NCBI GenBank assembly: GCA_026982585.1
Contig: JALSGW010000077.1
Span: forward strand, 1 to 5,060
DNA length: 5,060 bases
Origin: Alphaproteobacteria bacterium
GTDB taxonomy: Bacteria; Pseudomonadota; Alphaproteobacteria; Geminicoccales; Geminicoccaceae
Reading direction: 5' to 3'
This document shows, piece by piece, positions 1-5,060 of this stretch. The translations under genes and the position numbers were made by a program. The notes under the pieces were generated by a model that did no database searches, was not told the origin of the DNA, and worked only from the letters and a program-made list of their open reading frames with translations. Position 1 is the first letter of the stretch. Each line of letters begins with the position of its first letter.

Positions 1-53
1 ACCCGAAGGGGCGCACAAACGACGACCCGCTCGACCGCGCTCGATCTGGCTTT

Positions 54-77
54 ATCTCGTGCGGGACGAGATTCTCG
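54..77. repeat. Three-arm inverted repeat (mutually exclusive hairpins)
   Basis: ATCTCGT (54-60) and ACGAGAT (66-72) form a perfect 7-bp stem around the loop GCGGG. The next five bases, TCTCG (73-77), repeat part of the first arm and can also pair with the middle arm (CGAGA, 67-71), although only one base would separate them. Neither strand shows a T-tract after the stem, so it is not an obvious intrinsic terminator. It could be an operator or a chance structure in GC-rich DNA. Confidence 0.3.
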
Positions 78-319
78 CCGCCTGATATCCGATCCTTCCC
101 CGGGCACGCCGCTTTCCGCCGTGGCAGGGGAGGTGCGCGGTTGGGATGGATGCCGCGAGCGGATACGCGTCTCGCGCCCGCGCCTTCCCGGGGATCCCGG
201 CCCTTGTGGGAGCGGGCCCGAGAAGGTGGCGTGGCGAAACGCGGGCGCACGCCATCTAGAGGGTGAGCGGCCCCGTATGCGGGAGCGGAGGCCGCGCGCC
301 CTTCCTTCGCGCAGGGCAA

Positions 320-363
320 GGCCCCCTGGGGAAGCCATCGTGCCGCTGCTCACGCAGGGGGCC
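320..363. repeat. 9-bp inverted repeat with 26-base loop
   Basis: GGCCCCCTG (320-328) and CAGGGGGCC (355-363) are exact reverse complements. The 26-base loop has a weaker internal pairing on the minus strand (CGTG with CACG). It lies about 130 bases past the stop of the ATP-binding gene, where a transcript-end structure could be expected. No T-tract follows on either strand, so I do not call a terminator. Confidence 0.3.
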
Positions 364-397
364 ACCGGTTCGCATGCAGGGGCAAGACGCACCGCAT

Positions 398-413
398 GTG
401 ATCCCGAGATCAC
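398..413. promoter_or_regulatory. Operator-like palindrome GTGATC-N4-GATCAC
   Basis: GTGATC (398-403) and GATCAC (408-413) are perfect 6-bp arms around CCGA. This is a compact dyad of the size bound by dimeric repressors. As RNA it would be a 6-bp stem with a four-base loop and no U-tract. The spacing does not fit CRP (TGTGA-N6-TCACA), and the arms do not match FNR (TTGAT-N4-ATCAA). It lies 77 bases downstream of the ATP-binding gene, so it may serve a gene outside the window to the left, or be chance. Confidence 0.3.
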
Positions 414-489
414 CGTCCGCCACGTCATCCCGCCCCTGCCTCCCGTCGCGGCGCGGGGAAGAGCGCCGGAGGGTCGGTCTCGTGGCCGC

Positions 490-1323
490 TCAGGCCGGGC
501 GCGCGCCCTCGCCCCCGGTGCGGTTGCGGCCGCGGGCGAATTCGGCGAGCTCGGCGGACAGCTCCTCGAGTTCCCGGCCGCCCGCCATCATGTGCAAGAG
601 CTGCTCGCGGCTGATCTCCTCCTTGGCGAAGGTGCCGAGGGTGCGGCCGCGGTTGAGCACGGTGAAGGTGTCGCCCACCGCCCAGGCGTGGTGGACGTTG
701 TGGGTGATGAAGATCACCCCGAGGTTGCGGGCGCGGGCCTGGGCGACGTAACGCAGCACCACCGAGGCCTGCTTGACCCCGAGCGCCGAGGTGGGCTCGT
801 CGAGGATCAACACCTTGGCGCCGAAATAGACCGCCCGGGCGATGGCCACGCACTGGCGCTCGCCGCCCGAAAGGGTGCCCACCGCCTGGCTCGGATCGCG
901 CACGTCGATGCCGATCTTGGCCATTTCCTCGCGGGCGATGCGATTGGCCTTGCGCACATCGAGCCGCTCGAAGAGACCCTTGCCGCGGGTCACCACATGC
1001 TCCCGTCCCATGAAGAAATTGCGGGTGATGCTCATGAGCGGGATCATGGCGAGGTCCTGGTAGACGGTGGCGATGCCGCGGTCGAGGGCATCCCTCGGGC
1101 TGTTGAAGTGCACCTCCTCGCCCTCGATGAGGATCCGCCCCTCGCTCGGCTTGTGCACGCCCGAGAGGATCTTGATGAGGGTGGATTTGCCGGCGCCGTT
1201 GTCGCCGAGCAGACAGTGCACCTCGCCCGCCCAGACCGTCATCGACACCCCGGCCAGGGCGATCACGGTGCCGAAATGCTTGGAGACGTTGTCCACCTGA
1301 ATGAGCGGCACGCCGTCCGCCAT
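490..1323 (-). CDS. Sugar (probable myo-inositol) ABC transporter, ATP-binding protein
   Basis: This is the cytoplasmic motor of the importer; it hydrolyses ATP to drive substrate through the neighbouring permease. The protein has 277 residues and one nucleotide-binding domain. Visible motifs are Walker A GDNGAGKST (40-48), the Q-loop glutamine in VYQD (Q89), the signature LSGGERQ (151-157), Walker B VLILDEP (171-177) with catalytic E176, the D-loop SALG, and the switch histidine in ITHN (H208). All catalytic residues are intact. The length is about half that of tandem RbsA-type ATPases and matches the single-domain FrcA-like group, so it presumably works as a homodimer. The start is the ATG at 1323, which shares one base with the permease stop (TGATG) and has GGAGGG at 1330-1335, six bases upstream. 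The overlap implies translational coupling. Stretches such as SVIALAGV-like, IPLMSITRNFFMGRE and VYFGAKVLILDEPTSALG resemble ATPases I know from inositol clusters; substrate specificity is inferred. Confidence 0.93.
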   Translation of the reverse strand: MADGVPLIQVDNVSKHFGTVIALAGVSMTVWAGEVHCLLGDNGAGKSTLIKILSGVHKPSEGRILIEGEEVHFNSPRDALDRGIATVYQDLAMIPLMSITRNFFMGREHVVTRGKGLFERLDVRKANRIAREEMAKIGIDVRDPSQAVGTLSGGERQCVAIARAVYFGAKVLILDEPTSALGVKQASVVLRYVAQARARNLGVIFITHNVHHAWAVGDTFTVLNRGRTLGTFAKEEISREQLLHMMAGGRELEELSAELAEFARGRNRTGGEGARPA

Positions 1324-2432
1324 CACCGACCCTCCGTCGCCTTGCGGCGCACGTAGTTGTTGAACAGCACCGCCACCAGCATCATCACCCCGAGGAACAC
1401 TTTGAACCAGTCGGTGTTCACGCCGGTGTAGAAGATGCCCATCTGCACCGTGCCGAAGATGAGGGCGCCGAAGGTGGCGCCGATGGCGGAGCCGTAGCCG
1501 CCGGTGAGCAGGCAGCCGCCGATCACCGCCGCGATGATGGCCTCGAACTCCTTGAGCTGGCCTCGGAGCACGTCCGCCGAGCCCACCGACAGGGTCTGGA
1601 CGGCGGCGAAAATGGTGGCGGCGACGGCGGTGAACATGAACAGGCCGGTCTTCACCCTTGCCACCGGCACGCCCACGTTGCGCGCCGCCTGGGCATCGCC
1701 GCCGCAGGCGAAGATCCAGTTGCCGAGCCGGGTGCGCAACAGCACCCAGGTGGCAAGCGCGGTGAGGGTGAGCCACCAGATGATGGACATGGGAATGCCG
1801 GAGGCGAGCGGCACGCCGTCCGCACGCACCGCGATCCAGCCGGCGTCGCCGAGCCACTGCATCAACCCCTGCCCCACCTTGGCCGAGAACAACGGCGCCA
1901 GCCAGTCCCCCTCGGCGGCCTCGCGCAGGCCGGGGATCTGGGTGCGGCCGGTGAGCCAGCGGGTGATGCCGATGGTGAGCCCGCGCAGGATGAACAGCCC
2001 GCCCAGGGTGACGATGAAGGACGGCAGGCCGGTGCGCATGACGATGGTGCCGTTGATCCAGCCCACCATGAGCGCCACCGCGAAGGCGAGCAGGATGCTC
2101 ATCCACAACGGCCAGCCCCACTCCACCGCCGGGATGGCGATGACGATGCCGGCGAAGCCGATCATGGAGCCCACCGACAGGTCGAACTCGCCGCCGATCA
2201 TGAGCAGCGCCGCGGCCACGGCGATGATGCCGAGCTGGGCCGAGACCTCGAGGAAGTTGATGATGCCGAGCGCCGAGAACAGGCCGGTGTCGCCGGCCAC
2301 CACGGCGAAGAACAACAGCACCAGCACAAAGCCCCCGACCGCCCCGAGCTCGGGGCGCGCCATCAGGCGCCGCAACGGCGAGGTGGGCTTCAACCGCTCG
2401 TCGCGCGCCTCCTCCCACGCTGCGCTGGCCAT
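1323..2432 (-). CDS. Sugar (probable myo-inositol) ABC transporter, permease
   Basis: This is the inner-membrane channel subunit of a carbohydrate importer of the RbsC/FrcC-like family (BPD_transp_2). It has 369 residues, normal for this family's longer members. A charged cytoplasmic N-terminus (about 1-29) is followed by roughly ten hydrophobic segments, near 30-46, 66-80, 88-100, 110-128, 137-155, 215-232, 262-280, 297-312, 316-335 and 343-358. Family landmarks are GGEFDLSVGS (80-89) after the second segment and GGDAQAARNVGV (244-255), the cytoplasmic loop expected to contact the ATPase. A polar insert at about 160-213 separates the two halves. Only one permease gene is present, so a homodimer is likely. 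The start at 2432 is supported by a strong AGGGGAGGG (2439-2447), six bases upstream. The stop overlaps the ATPase start by one base. It lies 90 bases after the binding-protein gene, with a stem-loop between them. Confidence 0.93.
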   Translation of the reverse strand: MASAAWEEARDERLKPTSPLRRLMARPELGAVGGFVLVLLFFAVVAGDTGLFSALGIINFLEVSAQLGIIAVAAALLMIGGEFDLSVGSMIGFAGIVIAIPAVEWGWPLWMSILLAFAVALMVGWINGTIVMRTGLPSFIVTLGGLFILRGLTIGITRWLTGRTQIPGLREAAEGDWLAPLFSAKVGQGLMQWLGDAGWIAVRADGVPLASGIPMSIIWWLTLTALATWVLLRTRLGNWIFACGGDAQAARNVGVPVARVKTGLFMFTAVAATIFAAVQTLSVGSADVLRGQLKEFEAIIAAVIGGCLLTGGYGSAIGATFGALIFGTVQMGIFYTGVNTDWFKVFLGVMMLVAVLFNNYVRRKATEGR

Positions 2433-2452
2433 CGCCTGCCCTCCCCTGGCCG

Positions 2453-2485
2453 GGTCCCGCCGACGCCGCGGGCGCCGACGGGACC
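2453..2485 (-). other. Intercistronic stem-loop between binding-protein and permease genes
   Basis: In the leftward transcript these 33 bases fold into a 15-bp stem with a 3-base loop (CGC, 2468-2470). The outer seven pairs (2453-2459 with 2479-2485) are perfect Watson-Crick. The two imperfect positions (2460/2478 and 2463/2475) become G-U wobbles only in minus-strand RNA and are mismatches in plus-strand RNA. No U-tract follows, and the permease ribosome site (2439-2447) begins six bases past the stem, so it is not a classical terminator. Known transporter operons use such hairpins to protect the 3' end of the binding-protein message and raise its level over the membrane subunits. That role here is inferred. 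Confidence 0.6.
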
Positions 2486-2522
2486 TAGAGGCTTCACGCG
2501 TCGACCACCATCCGCCGCGTTG

Positions 2523-3470
2523 CTAGCGGATCCCCTGCTTCGACAGTTCGATCACCTGGGCCGCGTTCTCCGGGGTGACGAAGCCCGGGCCGGTCATCAC
2601 CACCCCCGCCGGCATGAGGCCGTAGCGGGCGTTGAGGGTGAGGAAGACGATCGGCAGATAGCCCTGCAGATACTGCTGCTGATCGATGGCGAAGGCCATC
2701 TTGCCGTCGCTGAGCGCCTGCAGCACCGCCGGCGAGAGGTCGAAGGTGGCGAACTTCACCGAATCCAACAGCCCCATCTCCTCGAGCGCCTGCAGCGCCG
2801 GCTCGGCCGCGGTGGGGCCGAGGGTGAGCACGCCCTGGGTGTCCGGCTCGTTGGCGAAATGGGCCTTGATGGCATTGGAGATCTCGACCGGATCCATGCT
2901 CACCGCGAGCACCGTGACCTCGCCGCCGAGGCCCTGGGCGAAGCCCTCGCAGCGCAGATCCAGCGCGACGTTGCCGACCTCCTGGTTGACGCACACCGCC
3001 TTCGTCACACCCATCGCCGCCATGCGCTTGCCGCCGCCGAGACCGGCCTCGAACTCGGTCTGGCCGACATGCACCCGCACCCCGAGCCGGTCGAACACAT
3101 CGGAGCCGGAATTCATCGACACCACCGGGATGCCGGCCTTGACCGCGTTCTCGATCGAGGGGCCGAGCGCATCCGCGTCCGGAATCGACACCACCAGACC
3201 ATCGGGCCGCGAGGCGACGGCGGCGTCGATGAGCTGACTCATGCGCACCATGTCGAAGGTCTCGGGCGCCCGGTACTCGACCGTCACACCATAGGCCGCC
3301 ATGTCCTTGGCGGCGGCATCGACGCCGTTCTTGACCACCGACCAGAAGGGATCGGCGGCCTGGCCGTGGCTCACCACCACGATGCGAATCCCCTGGGCGG
3401 AAGCCGTGCCGCCCACGACAACACCCGCCGCCAACAGGGCAGCCGCGGCAAGACCAAGCGTTGCACGCAT
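2523..3470 (-). CDS. Periplasmic sugar-binding protein of the ABC importer (probable myo-inositol)
   Basis: This is the first gene of the leftward operon and would capture the sugar or cyclitol in the periplasm. It has 315 residues and belongs to the periplasmic binding protein family Peripla_BP_4 (ribose/xylose/inositol type). Residues 1-25 are a Sec signal peptide: Arg near the start, an Ala/Leu/Val-rich core, and TASA before a likely cut ahead of Q26. There is no lipobox Cys. The mature protein opens with IRIVVVSHGQAADPFWSVV, the family's first strand and ligand-binding segment. Later landmarks are DGLVVSIPDADALG, GIPVVSMNSGSD, VHVGQTEFEAG, VNQEVGN, FATFDLS and AIDQQQYLQGYLP, all at places where this fold contacts ligand or forms the hinge. 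The ATG at 3470 is chosen over one 14 codons upstream because it begins directly with the signal peptide and has AGGGAGGA at 3479-3486. Inositol as ligand is inferred from the adjacent iolR and iolC. Confidence 0.9.
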   Translation of the reverse strand: MRATLGLAAAALLAAGVVVGGTASAQGIRIVVVSHGQAADPFWSVVKNGVDAAAKDMAAYGVTVEYRAPETFDMVRMSQLIDAAVASRPDGLVVSIPDADALGPSIENAVKAGIPVVSMNSGSDVFDRLGVRVHVGQTEFEAGLGGGKRMAAMGVTKAVCVNQEVGNVALDLRCEGFAQGLGGEVTVLAVSMDPVEISNAIKAHFANEPDTQGVLTLGPTAAEPALQALEEMGLLDSVKFATFDLSPAVLQALSDGKMAFAIDQQQYLQGYLPIVFLTLNARYGLMPAGVVMTGPGFVTPENAAQVIELSKQGIR

Positions 3471-3478
3471 CGCCGGTG

Positions 3479-3486
3479 TCCTCCCT
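3479..3486 (-). promoter_or_regulatory. Ribosome binding site of the binding-protein gene
   Basis: On the minus strand this reads AGGGAGGA, a near-perfect Shine-Dalgarno sequence eight bases before the ATG at 3470. It selects that start over the in-frame ATG at 3512, which would put a non-signal-like segment (WRIWEPSQG) ahead of the signal peptide. Confidence 0.8.
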
Positions 3487-3528
3487 TGAGATGGTTCCCA
3501 GATCCTCCACACCCGCGGCGGGGAGGTC

Positions 3529-3542
3529 GGAAACGCCGTTGC
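3529..3542. promoter_or_regulatory. Possible secondary regulator half-site (GGAA-N6-TTGC)
   Basis: GGAA-ACGCCG-TTGC matches seven of the eight fixed bases of the GGAA-N6-TTCC pattern seen at 3559-3572. The centres of the two sites are 30 bases apart, close to three helical turns, so dimers on both could sit on the same DNA face. It could also be coincidence, since one arm is imperfect. Confidence 0.35.
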
Positions 3543-3543
3543 A

Positions 3544-3556
3544 AAGCCATTGGCTT
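3544..3556. repeat. Inverted repeat AAGCCA-T-TGGCTT between the operator candidates
   Basis: AAGCCA (3544-3549) and TGGCTT (3551-3556) are perfect 6-bp arms around one base. An overlapping dyad, CCAT-N6-ATGG (3547-3560), runs into the main palindrome. The single-base loop argues for a DNA-level protein site rather than an RNA hairpin. No specific binder is recognised. Confidence 0.4.
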
Positions 3557-3557
3557 A

Positions 3558-3573
3558 TGGAATACACATTCCA
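3558..3573. promoter_or_regulatory. Probable IolR operator, TGGAAT-N4-ATTCCA
   Basis: This is a perfect 16-base palindrome with 6-bp arms around ACAC, in the middle of the divergent gap. Its core reads GGAA-N6-TTCC, which I recall as the motif reported for rhizobial RpiR-type IolR in inositol catabolism promoters. The regulator encoded 59 bases to the right is of that family. Binding here would cover the candidate -10 elements of both operons, giving joint repression and autoregulation. The palindrome is directly visible; its binder is inferred. Confidence 0.7.
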
Positions 3574-3616
3574 CCGACGGCGACAAGAGCTTTTTCGCCC
3601 CGGCCGGGGTGCAGCG

Positions 3617-3622
3617 AGGAGA
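3617..3622 (+). promoter_or_regulatory. Ribosome binding site of the RpiR regulator gene
   Basis: AGGAGA ends nine bases before the ATG at 3632. It supports that start over ATGs further upstream in the same frame, which would run the coding region through the operator and into the opposite gene. Confidence 0.75.
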
Positions 3623-3631
3623 AGCCCGGCG

Positions 3632-4513
3632 ATGCCCGAGACGGCCCCCGAAGCGCCGAGGAGCTACGAGGAGTTCCGCCATCGTCTGGCGGAACGGCAC
3701 GAGCGTTTGAGCCCCAGGCTCAAGGAGGTGGCGGAGTTCGCGCTGGCCCATCCGGAGGAGGTGGCGCTCGAGAAGGTGGCCCAGCTCGCCCGCCGCGCCG
3801 GGGTGCCGCCCTCGGCCCTGGTGCGTTTCGCCCAGGCGCTCGGCTTCGAGGGGTTCGGCGATCTGCAGCGGCTGTTCAAGGAGCGGCTGGTCACACGTCT
3901 GCCCGCCTATGCCGAGCGCATCCGCCGGCTCGAGCGGTCCGAGGAGGTGCGAAGACCGCTGCCCGAGGCCTTCGCCCGTCAGGTCGGCAGGGCGCTTAAG
4001 CGCCTTGAAGAGGAGGGGCTTCGGGAGGCGTTCGAGGAGGCGGTGGCGCGGCTTGCCGGCGCCGAGACGCTGCATCTGGTCGCCCAGCGGCGCAGTTTCG
4101 CCGTCGCCGCCTATCTCGCCTATGCCCTCACCCATCTCGGCCTGCGCTGCCATCTGCTGGACGGGGTCGGCGGGCTGTTGCTGCAGCAGGCGGCGGCGAT
4201 GCGCAGGGGCGATGTGTTGTTCGCGGTCAGCTTCCGCCCCTATGCGGCGGAGACGCTCGAGGTGGCGGCGGAGGCGGTGCGGCTCGAGGTGCCGATCGTG
4301 GCGCTCACCGACAGCCCCTTGAGCCCGCTCGCGCGGCTTGCCGGCTCCGCCATGGTGGTGGAGGAGGCGGAGCTGCAGGGGGTGCGGGGGCTTGCGGTGA
4401 GCATGGCGCTTGCTTCGGCGCTGGTGCTGGCGTTGGGAAGGCGGCTTGTGGGCGGCGGCCGCAGCCTGGGCGCTGGGGTGGAGGACGGCGCGCGCTCCGG
4501 GCAGGGCGGATGA
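3632..4513 (+). CDS. iolR: RpiR-family regulator with SIS domain, probable inositol catabolism repressor IolR
   Basis: This is a cytoplasmic DNA-binding regulator of 293 residues, normal for the RpiR family. The N-terminal domain (about 10-87) carries a helix-turn-helix near 49-70, with AQLARRAGVPPSALVRFAQALGF-type sequence where the second helix would read DNA. The C-terminal SIS domain (about 135-272), the phosphosugar sensor, contains VAQRRSFAVAAYLAYAL (150-166), LLDGVGG (175-181), AVSFRPYAAETLEVA (198-212), VALTDSPLSPLA (223-234) and a final helical stretch. QRRSF and SFRPYA are features I associate with the proteobacterial inositol-cluster branch. The last 20 residues are a Gly/Ser/Arg-rich tail. 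The start at 3632 fits the family's N-terminus and the AGGAGA site. It is divergent from the transporter operon and directly upstream of iolC, so joint control of both is likely. The effector is probably a phosphorylated inositol-pathway intermediate (inferred). Repressor rather than activator action is also inferred. Confidence 0.88.
   Translation: MPETAPEAPRSYEEFRHRLAERHERLSPRLKEVAEFALAHPEEVALEKVAQLARRAGVPPSALVRFAQALGFEGFGDLQRLFKERLVTRLPAYAERIRRLERSEEVRRPLPEAFARQVGRALKRLEEEGLREAFEEAVARLAGAETLHLVAQRRSFAVAAYLAYALTHLGLRCHLLDGVGGLLLQQAAAMRRGDVLFAVSFRPYAAETLEVAAEAVRLEVPIVALTDSPLSPLARLAGSAMVVEEAELQGVRGLAVSMALASALVLALGRRLVGGGRSLGAGVEDGARSGQGG
4503..4510 (+). promoter_or_regulatory. Candidate ribosome binding site of iolC inside the iolR 3' end
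   Basis: AGGGCGGA lies six bases before the ATG at 4517, within the last codons of iolR. It is an imperfect Shine-Dalgarno, but better placed than the GAGGG runs (4519-4523 and 4532-4536), which lie only one or two bases from the later in-frame ATGs at 4526 and 4538. Initiation is probably coupled to termination at 4511-4513. Confidence 0.45.
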
Positions 4514-4516
4514 TGC

Positions 4517-5060
4517 ATGAGGGCGATGGGCGAGGGCATGCGGCAGGAGCGACGGTTGGATGTGGTGACAGTGGGCCGGGCGCTCGTGGATCTCTACGGC
4601 GAGCAGGTGGGCGGCCGGCTCGAGGAAATGGCGAGCTTCGCCAAATACGTCGGGGGCTGTCCGGCCAACATCGCGGTCGGATGCGCGCGGCTGGGGCTGC
4701 GGGCGGCCATCATCACCCGGGTCGGCGACGAGGCGATGGGGCGGTTCGTGCGCGAACAGCTGGCCCGCGAGGGGGTGGACGTGCGCGGGGTGATCACCGA
4801 TCCCGAGCGGCTCACTGCGCTCGTGGTGCTCGGGATTCGCGACAAGCAGCGCTTTCCGCTGATCTTCTATCGTGAGAACTGCGCCGATGCCGCCCTGTGC
4901 GAGGAGGACATCGACCCGGAGCTGATCGGTGCGGCGCGCGCGGTGGTGGTGACCGGCACCCATTTCTCCAAGCCCCATCTCGCCGCCGCCTCCCACAAGG
5001 CGATGCGGCTCGCGCGGGCGGCCGGGGCGCGGGTGGTGATGGACGTCGACTATCACCACC
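4517..5060 (+). CDS. iolC: 5-dehydro-2-deoxygluconokinase IolC (N-terminal part, runs off the window)
   Basis: IolC uses ATP to phosphorylate 5-dehydro-2-deoxy-D-gluconate at C6 in cytoplasmic myo-inositol catabolism. The window holds 181 codons of the N-terminal PfkB/ribokinase-type domain, with no internal stop. Residues 15-30 (DVVTVGRALVDLYGEQ) and 40-53 (SFAKYVGGCPANIA) contain the first PfkB signature. They are followed by ITRVGDEAMGRFVREQLAREGVD, TDPERLTALVVLGI and FPLIFYRENCADAAL, then TGTHFS and VVMDVDY. This run is closely diagnostic of IolC. Cys48 replaces the Ser I expect in the GGSPTNIA form. The start is ambiguous: ATG 4517 has the better ribosome site, while ATG 4538 gives MRQERRLDVVTVG, nearer the usual family length. 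iolC follows iolR by three bases in the same frame, so the two are co-transcribed. Many proteobacterial IolC proteins carry a C-terminal DUF2090 fusion; that part would lie outside the window. Confidence 0.92.
   Translation, partial: MRAMGEGMRQERRLDVVTVGRALVDLYGEQVGGRLEEMASFAKYVGGCPANIAVGCARLGLRAAIITRVGDEAMGRFVREQLAREGVDVRGVITDPERLTALVVLGIRDKQRFPLIFYRENCADAALCEEDIDPELIGAARAVVVTGTHFSKPHLAAASHKAMRLARAAGARVVMDVDYHH

Larger units (their letters stand above)
1..489. other. Gene-free stretch downstream of the transporter operon
   Basis: No convincing gene is visible in this stretch on either strand. The open frames crossing it encode Arg/Pro/Ala/Gly-rich translations with no recognisable motif, and the longest is simply the antisense of the ATP-binding gene continuing outward. 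It lies 3' of the leftward transporter operon, so it should hold that operon's transcript end. I find no hairpin followed by a T-tract on the minus strand, so termination may be Rho-dependent or lie further left. It does contain several dyad symmetries, listed separately at 54-77, 320-363 and 398-413. No tRNA cloverleaf or mobile-element end was recognised. Confidence 0.6.
3471..3631. promoter_or_regulatory. Divergent promoter/operator region, transporter operon vs iolR-iolC
   Basis: This 161-base gap separates the start codons of two divergent operons and must hold both promoters. Bases 3541-3570 are about 60% A+T in an otherwise very GC-rich window, as expected for a promoter core. Weak sigma-70-like pairs can be drawn. 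Rightward there is TTGCAA (3539-3544), 18 bases, then TACACA (3563-3568). Leftward, on the minus strand, there is TTGTCG (3581-3586), 16 bases, then TATTCC (3559-3564). Both -10 candidates fall inside the palindrome at 3558-3573, so a bound repressor would block both. The element matches are poor and the promoter positions are tentative; the regulatory role of the gap is well supported. Confidence 0.75.

Noticed and set aside
1..14. Possible UUCG-capped hairpin at the left edge (minus strand CCCCTTCGGG)
   Set aside because: It is cut by the window edge, so neither the full stem nor a following T-tract can be seen.
397..414. CRP-type site TGTGA...TCACC
   Set aside because: The half-sites are eight bases apart instead of six, and there is no visible gene for it to control.
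121..1356. Long rightward open frame of about 410 codons
   Set aside because: It is antisense to the ATP-binding gene, with His/Glu/Ala/Arg-biased translation typical of the complement of GC-rich coding DNA, and no domain is recognisable.
1324..2418. Leftward open frame continuing upstream of the ATP-binding gene to 2418
   Set aside because: Only the part from 1323 leftward encodes the ATPase. The upstream 365 codons are an out-of-frame reading of the permease gene with low-complexity Arg/His/Gly sequence.
3591..3609. T-run followed by the palindrome CCCCGGCCGGGG as a terminator
   Set aside because: In the rightward direction the T-run precedes the palindrome instead of following it. Leftward it would need T after the stem but has A. 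The 4-bp stem with a 4-base loop is also weak.
2520..3710. Rightward open frame of about 400 codons over the binding-protein gene
   Set aside because: It is antisense to a gene with a clear signal peptide and fold motifs and runs through the divergent regulatory gap.
3371..5059. Leftward open frame of about 560 codons across iolR and iolC
   Set aside because: It is antisense to two well-supported genes and crosses the operator region; its Arg/His/Leu/Pro-rich translation has no motif.
1..5060. CRISPR arrays, transposon ends, phage or defence genes
   Set aside because: I found no spaced direct repeats, transposase motifs or defence-related proteins. All recognised genes belong to an ordinary carbohydrate uptake and catabolism locus.

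Overview
This GC-rich window carries one end of a bacterial myo-inositol uptake and catabolism locus. The codon choice and the subfamilies present fit a high-GC proteobacterium. I lean towards Alphaproteobacteria, because the ABC transporter has a single nucleotide-binding domain and the regulator is of the RpiR type with a GGAA-N6-TTCC operator. That taxonomic placement is an inference.

Layout: bases 1-489 hold no gene I can support, only a few dyad symmetries. Bases 490-3470 are a leftward (minus-strand) transporter operon, transcribed in the order periplasmic sugar-binding protein (2523-3470), membrane permease (1323-2432), ATP-binding protein (490-1323). The last two overlap by one base (TGATG). 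A strong stem-loop lies in the 90-base gap between the binding-protein gene and the permease gene. Bases 3471-3631 are a divergent regulatory gap containing a perfect TGGAAT-N4-ATTCCA palindrome. Rightward from it run an RpiR/SIS-family regulator (3632-4513, probable iolR) and, three bases after its stop, the start of iolC (5-dehydro-2-deoxygluconokinase, 4517 to beyond the window end).

How the parts fit: the binding protein would capture the substrate in the periplasm, and a permease dimer driven by an ATPase dimer would import it. Inside the cell myo-inositol is oxidised and converted to 5-dehydro-2-deoxygluconate, which IolC phosphorylates. The regulator probably binds the palindrome in the shared gap and represses both arms until a phosphorylated pathway intermediate binds its SIS domain. 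The enzyme and family assignments are strong. The inositol specificity of the transporter rests mainly on its position beside iolR and iolC. I see no undescribed system here. The most noteworthy items are the operator cluster, the strand-specific intercistronic hairpin and the in-frame iolR-iolC junction.
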